Numbered from the stretch's first letter, positions 30,980 through 40,153 are shown. The stretch is 40,225 nucleotides of DNA from UBA6182 sp964479585 (GCA_964479585.1 CAYZMP010000011.1:1-40225); one strand, 5' to 3'. Program-made: numbers and translations. Notes: a model not told the origin generated them from the letters alone.

Positions 30980-33780
30980 AAAAGGTAATTGTACTATTAA
31001 TTAGTTTACTAGTTTTAACTATGCTTCCAAAGGGCATTGTCCATTTGGAAGTTTTTGCCAACGCAGCTTGTCCTAGCGATAAATTTGTTTTATCAAACAT
31101 TAATAAAGATAAATCGGTGAGTGAGGTTGGTTGCTTTGACACATTTGAGCAAGCAAACAATGCGATGAAAGCAAACACAACTCATCCTGATTTAATTATT
31201 ACTCACACAGCTTCACGGAGTCCTTCAAAAATTATTGCCTCTAATCGTGCAATAGCAATGAGTTATGCACCTCGATGGGGATCGGGAACGAGCAACAGTT
31301 CTACAGCAGATATTTGGAGAAACTCCAATCGTTCAGGAGATACTACCTATATATCTTCTCATTATGACATGGCTTATTATGAAACCACAGCATACAATCC
31401 AAGTGATGGATCTGGAACAATTAAAATACAAACATCTGGATTTGTTGGCTATATACGTTTAATACAAACAGACATTATTCCAATGATATACATCGAAGAA
31501 AAATGGCCAATTTCTTTAGGTGGTCAATCGTATAATGAATACTACAATAAGTTATCCAATCAACCTGCTATCTTTAGTAGAGTTCCACAACTGAGTGAAT
31601 ATCGAGTGATAGTGAATCAATCTTTTAATGTTAAAGAAATACAGCATCATGTGTTTAACTTTAGTACTGGCAGATTTAGTTGGTACACCTATGGTTTAGC
31701 ACCAAACTGGTTGGATGTTGGAACCTATTATAGTTGGGATTCGATTACATTTTATAAAGATATCCAAATGAAGGATGCAGTTAAAGTTAATGATCAAGTT
31801 GCTCAATATTTTAATTATTACCAATATTTACCGCTTCGCTCATCGTCAAATTACAATGGAAAAGACTTGGATGAATATTTAGAAAAATCGCAAGGATACA
31901 CAAGCAAAACAAGTAGTGCAATGTATGGGGAGGGTAATGCCTTTTTCGATGCTCAAAATGTTTATGGTGTTAATGCACTATTAGTGTATGCTTTAGCTAT
32001 TCATGAAAGTGGTCATGGAACGAGTAATTTAGCTAGAACTAGAAATAATTTATTTGGATGGGGTGCCTTTGATTCAAGTCCTGGCGATGCTTATATGTTT
32101 GCTAGTGTTACTCAAAGTGTGTATGAACATATGGGAAGAAATCTACGTGGGTATTTAAGCGCTGAAAACTGGCGATATTTTGGTCAAGTTTATGGAAACA
32201 AAAACAACGGTTTTAACACAAAATATGCATCTGATCCATACTGGGGTAATAAAATCGCAGGTCATGCATATCGTCTAGATCGATATCATGGATTTAAAGA
32301 TTATGGTCAATATCAAATCGCACTTGTTGAGCAAAGTGGTGTTATATCTGTAAAAGATAGTGCGGCCACTACTAATAATGAACTGTTTTCACTTAGAAAC
32401 TCGCTTCAACAACAAGTTATGCTTGTAACAGATGTTAAAAATGAAACGAACCAGTCATTTGTAGAAGTGATGTCACCAATGCCTGTTGTCAATAAATCAC
32501 CGATTCGCTTTTCAACAACAAGCAACCAATTGATTGAATACAATTGGTTAAATAGTGTTGGTTATTTAATCAATCCAACACTGAAAACACTTTATGACGG
32601 GTCATTTAATAATGTAAATATTCCTTCAACTGCAGTTGTTGATAAGCTTGAGTTTGTTGATGGTAAATTAAGCATTGAAGGGTACCACTTAAACCGTGGA
32701 ATCACTCCCTATGAAACTACTCAATTAAAACATAAGATTGTACTAGTAGATACAGATAATAGAACGACAAGCTTTGATGTTTCATCAGTTAATCATGCAA
32801 ACTTACTAAAAGAAATTGATGTCATTCCATTTAGTGTCAATAATATGGGCTTTAAAGGTTCATTAGATATCGCAAACTTAGCTGTAGGTACATACAAGAT
32901 AACGAATGAATCAAGAGTAGATATTAGCACATCGAATAAACAATACACTAACACAAGTAAAAAATCCGATGTCAATTTAACTGCAACGATTAACAACAAA
33001 ATTTACACAATTAAATCAAATCAAAACCATGAGCTAGTTTTACAAGTTAGTCCTTCTACCCAATCAACCATAACAGATCAAAGTTTAATCATCTTTAATG
33101 AGTTAAACAAAGATGTAAATTTAAGTCCGAAGATAACTGGATTAACATATGAAGTTAAACATCCAAACATAGCAAGTGTAAGTGCTTCTGGAGTAGTAAA
33201 ATCATTGGCTTCAGGTAGCACAACAATAACAATTAAGCAAAACAACGAAGTTAGAGCAGTTGTCGGAGTCAATGTAGCTATTCAAGCACAAAGTTTCACA
33301 GTGAATAAAAACAATATTTACATTGAAAAAAAGGATCAAGTTGAAGTCATTACAACTACTTTAGATCCAAGTGTTGCATCTAATAATGAGTTTGTATTTA
33401 TTGCCCAAAATGATAAAATTGTCAGCATCAATCAAGAGGGTATTGTGACGCCACTACATAAAGGAAGAACAAAGATACTTGTATACAACAAAGTTAATCC
33501 GAGTTTGGTACAAGTCATAAACATCAGTGTATTAGAAGGTACTGGCGCTACCAATAATCCACCAGTAGATAATCCAGGTACACAACCAAACGTTATTTTA
33601 GGGGATGTGAATGGAGATGGTGTTGTAGATATATTGGACTTAGTACGCTTAAGTAGAGTACTAGCTGGAATAGATAAAGTAGATGACTTAGGAATGTTGG
33701 CTAGCGATGTCAATCAAGATGACATCGTAGACATTTTGGATTTAGTTAAGCTATCAAGAAAATTAGCAGGATTGGAGTAA
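30976..33780 (+). CDS. Secreted glucosaminidase with Ig-like domains and C-terminal dockerin
   Basis: A 934-residue secreted protein. Signal peptide about residues 1-30 (cleavage near VFANA). A beta-rich N-terminal region precedes a glucosaminidase domain (about 270-445) with the putative catalytic Glu344 in ALAIHESGHGTSN and the family stretches YYQYLPLRS and RNNLFGWGAFDSSPGDAYMF. Two Ig-like (Big_2-type) domains follow (about 713-775 and 781-852). The last 60 residues (875-934) are a type I dockerin: Ca-binding loops D877-x-N879-x-D881...D885-D888 and D911-x-N913-x-D915...D919-D922. The enzyme should hydrolyse peptidoglycan (N-acetylglucosaminidase), and the dockerin should bind a cohesin. 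The next gene encodes a cohesin-like protein. ATGA overlap with the gene before; 2 bases to the gene after. Confidence 0.9.
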   Translation: MKKVIVLLISLLVLTMLPKGIVHLEVFANAACPSDKFVLSNINKDKSVSEVGCFDTFEQANNAMKANTTHPDLIITHTASRSPSKIIASNRAIAMSYAPRWGSGTSNSSTADIWRNSNRSGDTTYISSHYDMAYYETTAYNPSDGSGTIKIQTSGFVGYIRLIQTDIIPMIYIEEKWPISLGGQSYNEYYNKLSNQPAIFSRVPQLSEYRVIVNQSFNVKEIQHHVFNFSTGRFSWYTYGLAPNWLDVGTYYSWDSITFYKDIQMKDAVKVNDQVAQYFNYYQYLPLRSSSNYNGKDLDEYLEKSQGYTSKTSSAMYGEGNAFFDAQNVYGVNALLVYALAIHESGHGTSNLARTRNNLFGWGAFDSSPGDAYMFASVTQSVYEHMGRNLRGYLSAENWRYFGQVYGNKNNGFNTKYASDPYWGNKIAGHAYRLDRYHGFKDYGQYQIALVEQSGVISVKDSAATTNNELFSLRNSLQQQVMLVTDVKNETNQSFVEVMSPMPVVNKSPIRFSTTSNQLIEYNWLNSVGYLINPTLKTLYDGSFNNVNIPSTAVVDKLEFVDGKLSIEGYHLNRGITPYETTQLKHKIVLVDTDNRTTSFDVSSVNHANLLKEIDVIPFSVNNMGFKGSLDIANLAVGTYKITNESRVDISTSNKQYTNTSKKSDVNLTATINNKIYTIKSNQNHELVLQVSPSTQSTITDQSLIIFNELNKDVNLSPKITGLTYEVKHPNIASVSASGVVKSLASGSTTITIKQNNEVRAVVGVNVAIQAQSFTVNKNNIYIEKKDQVEVITTTLDPSVASNNEFVFIAQNDKIVSINQEGIVTPLHKGRTKILVYNKVNPSLVQVINISVLEGTGATNNPPVDNPGTQPNVILGDVNGDGVVDILDLVRLSRVLAGIDKVDDLGMLASDVNQDDIVDILDLVKLSRKLAGLE

Positions 33781-33782
33781 TT

Positions 33783-35906
33783 ATGAAGAATGTATTTAAA
33801 TTTTTAGTCGTACTTTTACTTATTGGGACTATAGATCCGATTAAAGTAAATGCAAATACGATTTCGACATCCATATCAGGTGTATCACAAATTGAGTCAG
33901 CTCAAAATGTTGTCATAACGTACAATCTAAACTCATCCACTGCATTAGGTGGAATACAAGCATCCGTTAACTGGGATGCACGTTTAACGTATGTTAGTCA
34001 TGAGTTGCTAGTGAATGGTACAGGATCACTAAATAGCGGTACTGGAGCTTTTAACATGGTATTTAGTTCTCCAGTTAGTGGTAATACAGCCTTTTTAAGA
34101 GTGACATATCGTCCATCCTCTAGTTTTACTGTTGGAACAACCACAAGTTTGTCATTAACAAATGTGGTTGGTTCTGACCCAACAGCAACAACTAGAATTA
34201 ATGGTTCAAATAGCTCGAAATCAGTTGCTTATGTAGCTCCAAAATCCACTAACAACAACCTTTCTGCACTTACTGTTAATGGAACATCAGTACCTAGTTT
34301 TAACGCCAACACAACGACATACAACCTAGCTGCGACCGATAGTGCAAGTATTACTGTTGGTGCTAGTGTTGCAGATTCAAAAGCAACTGTTACAGGGATT
34401 GGTACAGTTAACTTGGCTTATGGTAGAAACGCTGTAAATGTGGTAGTTACTGCTGAAAATGGTGCAAGAAAAACGTACACCATAAATATTTCAAGAAACG
34501 ATCCTCGCTCAACAAACAACTTCTTGAAGTCCATAACATTGTCATCTGGGACACTACAATTTGATAAAAACAGAAACAACTATACGGTTATTGTTGATCA
34601 TGAAGTAGAAGAGATGACCATTACTGTTGAAAAAGAAGATGACAAAGCATCTATTCGTAATGCAACCATTACAAGAGCTTTAGAAATATATTCGAATGTT
34701 TTTGAGTTTGTGGTTGTTGCTGAGAACAACCAACAGCGAGTGTACACTATTAATGTAGTACGTCGTGATGAAGATGGATATGCTGGTTCTTTAAATACAA
34801 ACAACAATTTAGCAACCTTAGAAGTGGAAGGATATGACATAGAGTTTGATCCTGAGACATTAGAATACTTTTTAAATGTCGAACATCCTGTTAAGGAATT
34901 ATTTATTACTGCTGAAATTGAAGATGAAAAAGCAACACTAGTAACTGTGGATGAATATTTACTGCAACTTGGTGAGAATCGTTTTGAGTTTACGGTTATT
35001 GCTGAAGATGAAAGAGAAAAACAGTATGTTCTAACTGTATTTAGAGCATTGAATCTACCACCACTTGAAATAGAACAACTAGTTGAAAGACTTGATGAAG
35101 TAGATGCGGATGTGTTAAATGTGATTACCACACGTGGCCGTCGTTTTGATCAAACACTTTTAAATCAACTAAAGGCCACAAACAAATCCGTTGCTTTTCA
35201 TATCTTGGATAGTGAAAGCAATTCCCTTGGATATTGGTTAATAAAATCAGAGGACCTTGATGTTGTAAATACCTTTAATCATGGATTTAGTATTTTATCG
35301 GCTATCCCTGAATCAATCAATAGTTTACTAAACTATGCCAATGCCATCGTCATCAACTTTGATCATAGTGGTCCTTTTGAAAAACCTGTTATGTTTGTAT
35401 TAAATACAAATGACACCTTTAATGCGGATGAGGTGCTACAAGTCTATCACTTCAATGAAGAAAGAAACAGACTTGATCTAAAACATCAAGACATCATTAT
35501 CGAAAATAATGAAGTTGTCTTTACAATGGATCATGCTTCTATATATGTTGTTACTCCTGCAATCATCAAGCAAGGGTTCTTTGCTAACTTTGACTTGCCA
35601 TTTGATGCAAATCTTGCGATGATAATGGGGGTTTTGATTGCATTATCATTAAGCTTACTTGCTAACTTATTGTTGTTATTGAAAGTTAAAAAGCTTACAA
35701 AGCGAATCATGAAGCGACAAAATGAAAACCAATTAAGTAAACAAGAGATTAAAAAACAACGGTTGAGTTCATCTTTTGAAGCCACATCAACACTTGAAAA
35801 ACTAGACAAGCAAAAGGATGAACTATCAAAAGATACAACTGACAACCAAGATAACGATAAACCCTTTGATCCAATAAATGAAACAGGTAAAGACAACAAG
35901 GAGTAA
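33783..35906 (+). CDS. Membrane-anchored cohesin / cadherin-like domain protein
   Basis: A 707-residue surface protein. Signal peptide about 1-25. Residues about 27-150 form a cohesin-like beta sandwich (GVSQIESAQNVVITYNLN; ALGGIQASVNWDARLTYVS; AFLRVTYRPSSSFTVGTT). Three cadherin-like beta-sandwich repeats follow (157-238, 244-328, 340-421), each starting NN-L/F and ending in a TYTINISR-type strand. Residues 425-590 are a further region I do not recognise, ending DHASIYVVTP. One membrane segment (about 610-634) is followed by a 70-residue cytoplasmic tail, basic then acidic. The layout is that of an anchoring scaffoldin with one cohesin on a stalk. Its partner is probably the dockerin enzyme coded just upstream. 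Confidence 0.85.
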   Translation: MKNVFKFLVVLLLIGTIDPIKVNANTISTSISGVSQIESAQNVVITYNLNSSTALGGIQASVNWDARLTYVSHELLVNGTGSLNSGTGAFNMVFSSPVSGNTAFLRVTYRPSSSFTVGTTTSLSLTNVVGSDPTATTRINGSNSSKSVAYVAPKSTNNNLSALTVNGTSVPSFNANTTTYNLAATDSASITVGASVADSKATVTGIGTVNLAYGRNAVNVVVTAENGARKTYTINISRNDPRSTNNFLKSITLSSGTLQFDKNRNNYTVIVDHEVEEMTITVEKEDDKASIRNATITRALEIYSNVFEFVVVAENNQQRVYTINVVRRDEDGYAGSLNTNNNLATLEVEGYDIEFDPETLEYFLNVEHPVKELFITAEIEDEKATLVTVDEYLLQLGENRFEFTVIAEDEREKQYVLTVFRALNLPPLEIEQLVERLDEVDADVLNVITTRGRRFDQTLLNQLKATNKSVAFHILDSESNSLGYWLIKSEDLDVVNTFNHGFSILSAIPESINSLLNYANAIVINFDHSGPFEKPVMFVLNTNDTFNADEVLQVYHFNEERNRLDLKHQDIIIENNEVVFTMDHASIYVVTPAIIKQGFFANFDLPFDANLAMIMGVLIALSLSLLANLLLLLKVKKLTKRIMKRQNENQLSKQEIKKQRLSSSFEATSTLEKLDKQKDELSKDTTDNQDNDKPFDPINETGKDNKE

Positions 35907-35909
35907 AGA

Positions 35910-38042
35910 ATGGACATTATTCAACAATTATCATCCGATTTAAACATTTCTAAAAAACAAATTGAAAATACTTTGGCACTGTTAGAACAAAGCAACACAG
36001 TGCCTTTTATTGCACGTTATCGAAAAGAAGCAACCTTAGGCCTAGATGAAGAACAAATATTTTCGATTGCAAAACAATATGAGTATGGCATTAACTTAAA
36101 GCAACGCAAAGAAGATGTAGTACGATTGATTGATGAACAAGGTTTATTGACAGATGAGCTTGTAAGCCTAATACAAAGCTGTGAGCGACTAAGTGAAGTA
36201 GAAGAAATATATAAGCCGTTTAAACAAAAAAAGCTCACAAAGGCCTCAATTGCGATTGCTAAAGGGTTAGAACCTTTTGCAAAGTGGATGCTAAGTAAAG
36301 ACAATAGTATATCCTTAAATGATAAAGCAAAAGAGTTTCTCAGTGAAGAAGTACAAACAGTTGAACAAGCCATTGAAGGAGCATGTGATATTATAAGTGA
36401 AAACTTAAGTAATGAACCTGCATTTCGTAGACAACTTAAAACATTTGTCTTTAAGTATGGCCAATTAACAAGCAAACTTAAGAAAAATGCTCAAGATGAT
36501 AAACAAGTGTATAAAATGTATTATGATTTTACACTGGCATTTTCTAAGCTTCAGCATCATCACATTCTAGCTTTAAACCGTGGTGAAAAACAAAAGATAC
36601 TAACAATTAGTGTCAATTATGATATTAATGAGTTTTTAAAGTTTCAACGACACGACGCTTTTTTACACCCTAATAAAAACATCGCAAAGCTAATTAAAGA
36701 GGACTTTGATAAAGTTGTCAAAAAGAACACATATCCAACAATTGTTCGTCAAATTCGTAGTGAGCTTACCGAATCAGCCCATGTTCATTCCATTGATTTG
36801 TTTGCTTTTAATGTTGAATCATTATTAAGTGTGCCACCAATAAAAGACAAAGTAGTGCTTGCTTTAGATCCTGCTTTTCGAACAGGTTGTAAGTTAGCCA
36901 TTATTAATGAAATAGGCGCAGTGCTTGCCATTGATACCATTTATCCTTTTGAACCACAACATCAAGTAGAAGCAGCTAAAGCTACCTTAAATACGCTACT
37001 AACAAAACATAATGTCGATATTGTAGCGATCGGTAATGGTACTGCATCACGAGAAAGTGAAAGGCTTGTTAGTGAGGTTTTAAAAGAAAGAAACGATAAC
37101 ATTACTTATGCTATTATTTCTGAAGCAGGAGCATCGGTCTATTCAGCTTCTACCATCGCAAAAAAAGAGTTTCCTAAACTCGATGTTTCACTTCGCTCGG
37201 CTATTTCTATAGGACGTCGTCTGCAAGATCCTTTATCGGAACTGATTAAAATTGATCCTCAATCCATTGGAGTTGGTCAATACCAACATGATTTACCTAA
37301 TGCCTCCTTAAAGGAAAAAATTGATTTTGTGGTCGATAAAGTAGTCAATCGAGTGGGGGTTAATGTTAACACTGCAAGTGATGCATTACTTTCTCATGTA
37401 TCGGGGTTAAATAAGACAGCGATTAAAAATATTATTGATACTCGAAATAAAAAAGGTGTGATTTCTAATCGTAAACAATTATTAGAAATAAAAGGTTTTG
37501 GTGAAAAAATGTTTGAACAAGCTGCTGGATTTTTACGTATCCTTGATGGTGATACATGGTTTGATCAAACTGGAATTCACCCTGAAAGTTACGATGTTAT
37601 TATGCGATTATGTGAGCATTTGTCAATTGATGATGTTCAAGATGAAAAACAAGTAGAAAAATTACGAAATGTTAACATTGATCAATTATCAAAAACGCTA
37701 TCGGTCGATGCGTATACACTAAGTGATATTATTGAAGAACTACTAACTCCTAATCGTGACTATCGCCAACAGTTTGATGGTGTACTATTAAAAAGCGATG
37801 TGTTGGATATGGATGATTTAAAAAGTGGAATGATATTGCAAGGCTCTGTATCTAATATTGTGGATTTTGGATTGTTTGTGGATATCGGACTAAAAAACGA
37901 TGGTTTTGTCCATCGTTCTAAATGTAATATTGCATACCATGCCCATCCTATGGATCATTTTAGTATCAATCAAAAAGTCAATGTGGAAATACTCGATGTT
38001 GAAAAACAAAGGGGACGTGTTTCTTTAAAGATTGTTCGCTAA
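35910..38042 (+). CDS. tex: Tex-family transcription accessory protein with S1 domain
   Basis: A 710-residue Tex protein. Order of parts: Tex N-terminal helical region (SNTVPFIARYRKEATLGLDE), a YqgF/RuvC-like fold (VLALDPAFRTGCKLAIINE; AIGNGTASRESERLV), HhH motifs (IGVGQYQHDL; SGLNKTAIKNIIDTRNKKG; RKQLLEIKGFGEKMFEQAAGFLRI in two parts) and a C-terminal S1 RNA-binding domain (about 636-708; VDFGLFVDIGLKNDGFVH). Tex binds nucleic acid and influences transcription and gene expression broadly. It starts 3 bases after the cohesin gene with AAGGAG upstream, so it may be co-transcribed, though a functional link is not implied. It converges on the SRAP gene with a 4-base overlap. Confidence 0.96.
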   Translation: MDIIQQLSSDLNISKKQIENTLALLEQSNTVPFIARYRKEATLGLDEEQIFSIAKQYEYGINLKQRKEDVVRLIDEQGLLTDELVSLIQSCERLSEVEEIYKPFKQKKLTKASIAIAKGLEPFAKWMLSKDNSISLNDKAKEFLSEEVQTVEQAIEGACDIISENLSNEPAFRRQLKTFVFKYGQLTSKLKKNAQDDKQVYKMYYDFTLAFSKLQHHHILALNRGEKQKILTISVNYDINEFLKFQRHDAFLHPNKNIAKLIKEDFDKVVKKNTYPTIVRQIRSELTESAHVHSIDLFAFNVESLLSVPPIKDKVVLALDPAFRTGCKLAIINEIGAVLAIDTIYPFEPQHQVEAAKATLNTLLTKHNVDIVAIGNGTASRESERLVSEVLKERNDNITYAIISEAGASVYSASTIAKKEFPKLDVSLRSAISIGRRLQDPLSELIKIDPQSIGVGQYQHDLPNASLKEKIDFVVDKVVNRVGVNVNTASDALLSHVSGLNKTAIKNIIDTRNKKGVISNRKQLLEIKGFGEKMFEQAAGFLRILDGDTWFDQTGIHPESYDVIMRLCEHLSIDDVQDEKQVEKLRNVNIDQLSKTLSVDAYTLSDIIEELLTPNRDYRQQFDGVLLKSDVLDMDDLKSGMILQGSVSNIVDFGLFVDIGLKNDGFVHRSKCNIAYHAHPMDHFSINQKVNVEILDVEKQRGRVSLKIVR

Positions 38043-38596
38043 AGCAACGTTGCTTGACGGACAACGCTATGCATATCCATGCTCTTAGAAGTATAATATT
38101 CAAGTTGTTCGTCTAGTTGATGTGTTAAATAGGGGATTAGATGATCATCGCTAATCATGATCGGTTGACGATTATGAATAGAAGCTACAGGATGTGTAGC
38201 TTGTTGTGTTACGATGGCAAAACCTTGATCTTCTTCTTGGATTAATGCCGCCATATAAAAGATACTATTATCTTTTGGAGTAATGATATGTTTTACTTTC
38301 GCATCATTCCATTCATAAAAGCCACTTGCTAAGACAATGGCTTTTTTTTGTTTAAATGCATGTTTAAAAAAGCGGTTTGTTGCAATTGTTTCTGATCGGG
38401 CATTAATAACATGCCCTTTATTGTCCCATTTTTTAAATCCCCAAGGGATTGCTTTTGCTATTATTTTTTTATCATAGGTAAGTACTAATCCCTTGTTGGT
38501 TGGAAACACTTCGTTTGCTTTTACATCGTTGTTGTTTTCGTTTAACCATATTTTAATGTTCGTGTCTTCCATGTCTATAAAATATCGTCCACACAT
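38039..38596 (-). CDS. SRAP (HMCES/YedK) abasic-site processing protein
   Basis: A 185-residue SRAP protein. The catalytic Cys2 (MCGRYF) forms a covalent bond with abasic sites in single-stranded DNA and shields them at stalled forks. Other active-site motifs are present: VINARSET, ASGFYEWND and ASIHNRQPIMI with the conserved His. The length is on the short side for the family but all motifs are intact. It is the last gene of a minus-strand group behind dinB and a small unknown gene. Confidence 0.93.
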   Translation of the reverse strand: MCGRYFIDMEDTNIKIWLNENNNDVKANEVFPTNKGLVLTYDKKIIAKAIPWGFKKWDNKGHVINARSETIATNRFFKHAFKQKKAIVLASGFYEWNDAKVKHIITPKDNSIFYMAALIQEEDQGFAIVTQQATHPVASIHNRQPIMISDDHLIPYLTHQLDEQLEYYTSKSMDMHSVVRQATLL

Positions 38597-38599
38597 TGT

Positions 38600-38839
38600 C
38601 TAGTCCTCTTTTCTTTCAATAAACCATCGTGTTTCTTCTAAGTATAAGTATCTCATATGTCCATGAATCATGCATGTGTAGCGCATGCCATAGCCCCCAG
38701 ATTTTAAAGAAGCCGCTACTGTTTTTTGAGTAATTTTATCAATGCTGTACATGATATTATCTTTCCATACAATTTTTATTGGAGTGATGGTGCCATCTTG
38801 ATCATACAACGCAACAACACTAACGTATGTTTTTTTCAT
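38600..38839 (-). CDS. Small protein of 79 residues between dinB and the SRAP gene, unknown
   Basis: A 79-residue soluble protein starting MKKTYVSVVALYDQDGTITP, with alternating hydrophobic residues that suggest a small beta-rich fold and an aromatic end (YLYLEETRWFIE). Its start shares one base with the dinB stop, and 3 bases separate it from the SRAP gene, so the three are one transcript. I recognise no family. The context suggests a helper role in lesion bypass or repair; that is inference. Confidence 0.7.
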   Translation of the reverse strand: MKKTYVSVVALYDQDGTITPIKIVWKDNIMYSIDKITQKTVAASLKSGGYGMRYTCMIHGHMRYLYLEETRWFIERKED

Positions 38840-40083
38840 TATTTAAGAAAACTTACAGGAAAGATAACATGATCATTTTTAGGGTTGAAATCACTCAATG
38901 TTTTGTTTAAGGCAAGTGAAGCACGAGCAACGGCATTAAACCCAAAGCGCTTGCGAATATCATCCATGACACAATCTACTTTATGCTCTTTTATTTGATG
39001 TGTAAAGGGGATAAACAGATTGGTTTGCGTTGGGGTTACATCACTTACTAAATGTTCTGCTTTAATACCAATACTACGAATGATTGTGCCTTCATTAATG
39101 TTTTGTCTAAATAACTCCATGGCTGCACTAAGTATTTCTTTGCTTATGTTGGTTGTAGTAGAAAGCACTTTTTGTCGGGTAATACTTGATAAATGTTCAT
39201 CACGTATAGAGACACTTACACAACGACATAAAAATCCATACGCTTTTAATCGTGAAGCAACACTTTCAGACAATACTGTAGCGACAATAGTAATATCATC
39301 AAGGTTTTTCATGTCTATTTTGGTGGTAATGCTATTACCAACCGATTTAATGAGTGATTGTGCAGTAGAAGGGACGACAGGACTATAATCTTCACCATTG
39401 GCAAAATGCCACAACATCGTCCCAATTTTTCCTAAATGGCGTTTTAGCAATAAAGGATCACTTTTAGCTAAATCACCAATGGTGTAAATACCATAGCGTG
39501 CTAATTTTTTAGTGGTGGCTCGTCCAACATAAATTAAATCACTGACAGGCAACGGATAAACAATACTAGCGACAGAATCAGGTTCAATTAAGGTAATCCC
39601 CCTTGGTTTTTTATAATCCGATCCAAGCTTGGCAAAGATTTTGTTAAAGCTAATACCAATGGAAACACTAAGACCATATTCACGATAAATATCTTGTGCA
39701 ATTCTTTGTGCTAATGTCATTGGATCGTTGTATAAAAGCATTGATTCACTTACATCCACCCAAGCCTCATCAATACCAAAAGGTTCTATTTTATCGCTGT
39801 ATCGTTCATATATTTTGAAAATATATTGCGAAAAACGTAAGTATAATGAAAATCGAGCAGGCAAAATGTGCAAGTCAGGACACTTTTCTTTTGCTTGCCA
39901 TAACGGTTCTCCCGTTTTAACACCATAGCGCTTTGCTAGAGGGTTTTTAGCTAAAATAATGCCGTGACGACGCTCTTTATCACCACCAACTGCCATTGGA
40001 ACATGGCGCATCTCAGGATGAAAGAGTTCTTCGACACCGGCATAAAAATGATTAATATCACAATGAAAGATAACGCGTTTCAT
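38839..40083 (-). CDS. dinB: DNA polymerase IV (Y family)
   Basis: A 414-residue translesion polymerase. The palm carries the catalytic acidic residues Asp9 (FHCDINHFYAGVEE) and Asp105-Glu106 (GIDEAWVDVSES). The steric gate region follows Asp9. The little-finger domain occupies roughly residues 240-350. DinB copies past damaged bases without proofreading. GGAGGTAG lies before the ATG at 40083. It heads the dinB-small protein-SRAP operon. No LexA-type site is seen; the promoter spacer is instead a 17-bp palindrome. Confidence 0.95.
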   Translation of the reverse strand: MKRVIFHCDINHFYAGVEELFHPEMRHVPMAVGGDKERRHGIILAKNPLAKRYGVKTGEPLWQAKEKCPDLHILPARFSLYLRFSQYIFKIYERYSDKIEPFGIDEAWVDVSESMLLYNDPMTLAQRIAQDIYREYGLSVSIGISFNKIFAKLGSDYKKPRGITLIEPDSVASIVYPLPVSDLIYVGRATTKKLARYGIYTIGDLAKSDPLLLKRHLGKIGTMLWHFANGEDYSPVVPSTAQSLIKSVGNSITTKIDMKNLDDITIVATVLSESVASRLKAYGFLCRCVSVSIRDEHLSSITRQKVLSTTTNISKEILSAAMELFRQNINEGTIIRSIGIKAEHLVSDVTPTQTNLFIPFTHQIKEHKVDCVMDDIRKRFGFNAVARASLALNKTLSDFNPKNDHVIFPVSFLK

Positions 40084-40100
40084 AATCTACCTCCACCTTC

Positions 40101-40129
40101 ATTCTACTTGAATTTAATTCAAGCATCAA
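40101..40129 (-). promoter_or_regulatory. dinB promoter
   Basis: On the minus strand TTGATG (40129-40124), a 17-base spacer (40123-40107) and TAGAAT (40106-40101). The spacer is exactly the palindrome described at 40107-40123. Transcription would start near 40094, at the ribosome binding site. Confidence 0.65.
40107..40123 (+). promoter_or_regulatory. Palindromic operator, copy 1 (in the dinB promoter spacer)
   Basis: CTTGAATTTAATTCAAG: 8-base arms around one central base. It fills the dinB spacer precisely, so a bound dimer would block RNA polymerase. Confidence 0.65.
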
Positions 40130-40136
40130 GAGATAA

Positions 40137-40153
40137 CTTGAATTTAATTCAAG
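40137..40153 (+). promoter_or_regulatory. Palindromic operator, copy 2 (in the rightward promoter)
   Basis: An identical copy of the 17-bp palindrome, extended to 21 bp by flanking AA and TT. Its centre is 30 bp from that of copy 1. It contains the -35 of the rightward promoter. Confidence 0.65.

Noticed and set aside
38039..38042. Functional antisense overlap between tex and the SRAP gene
   Set aside because: The overlap is only 4 bases at the stop codons; no terminator is visible, but nothing points to regulation beyond ordinary convergent gene packing.
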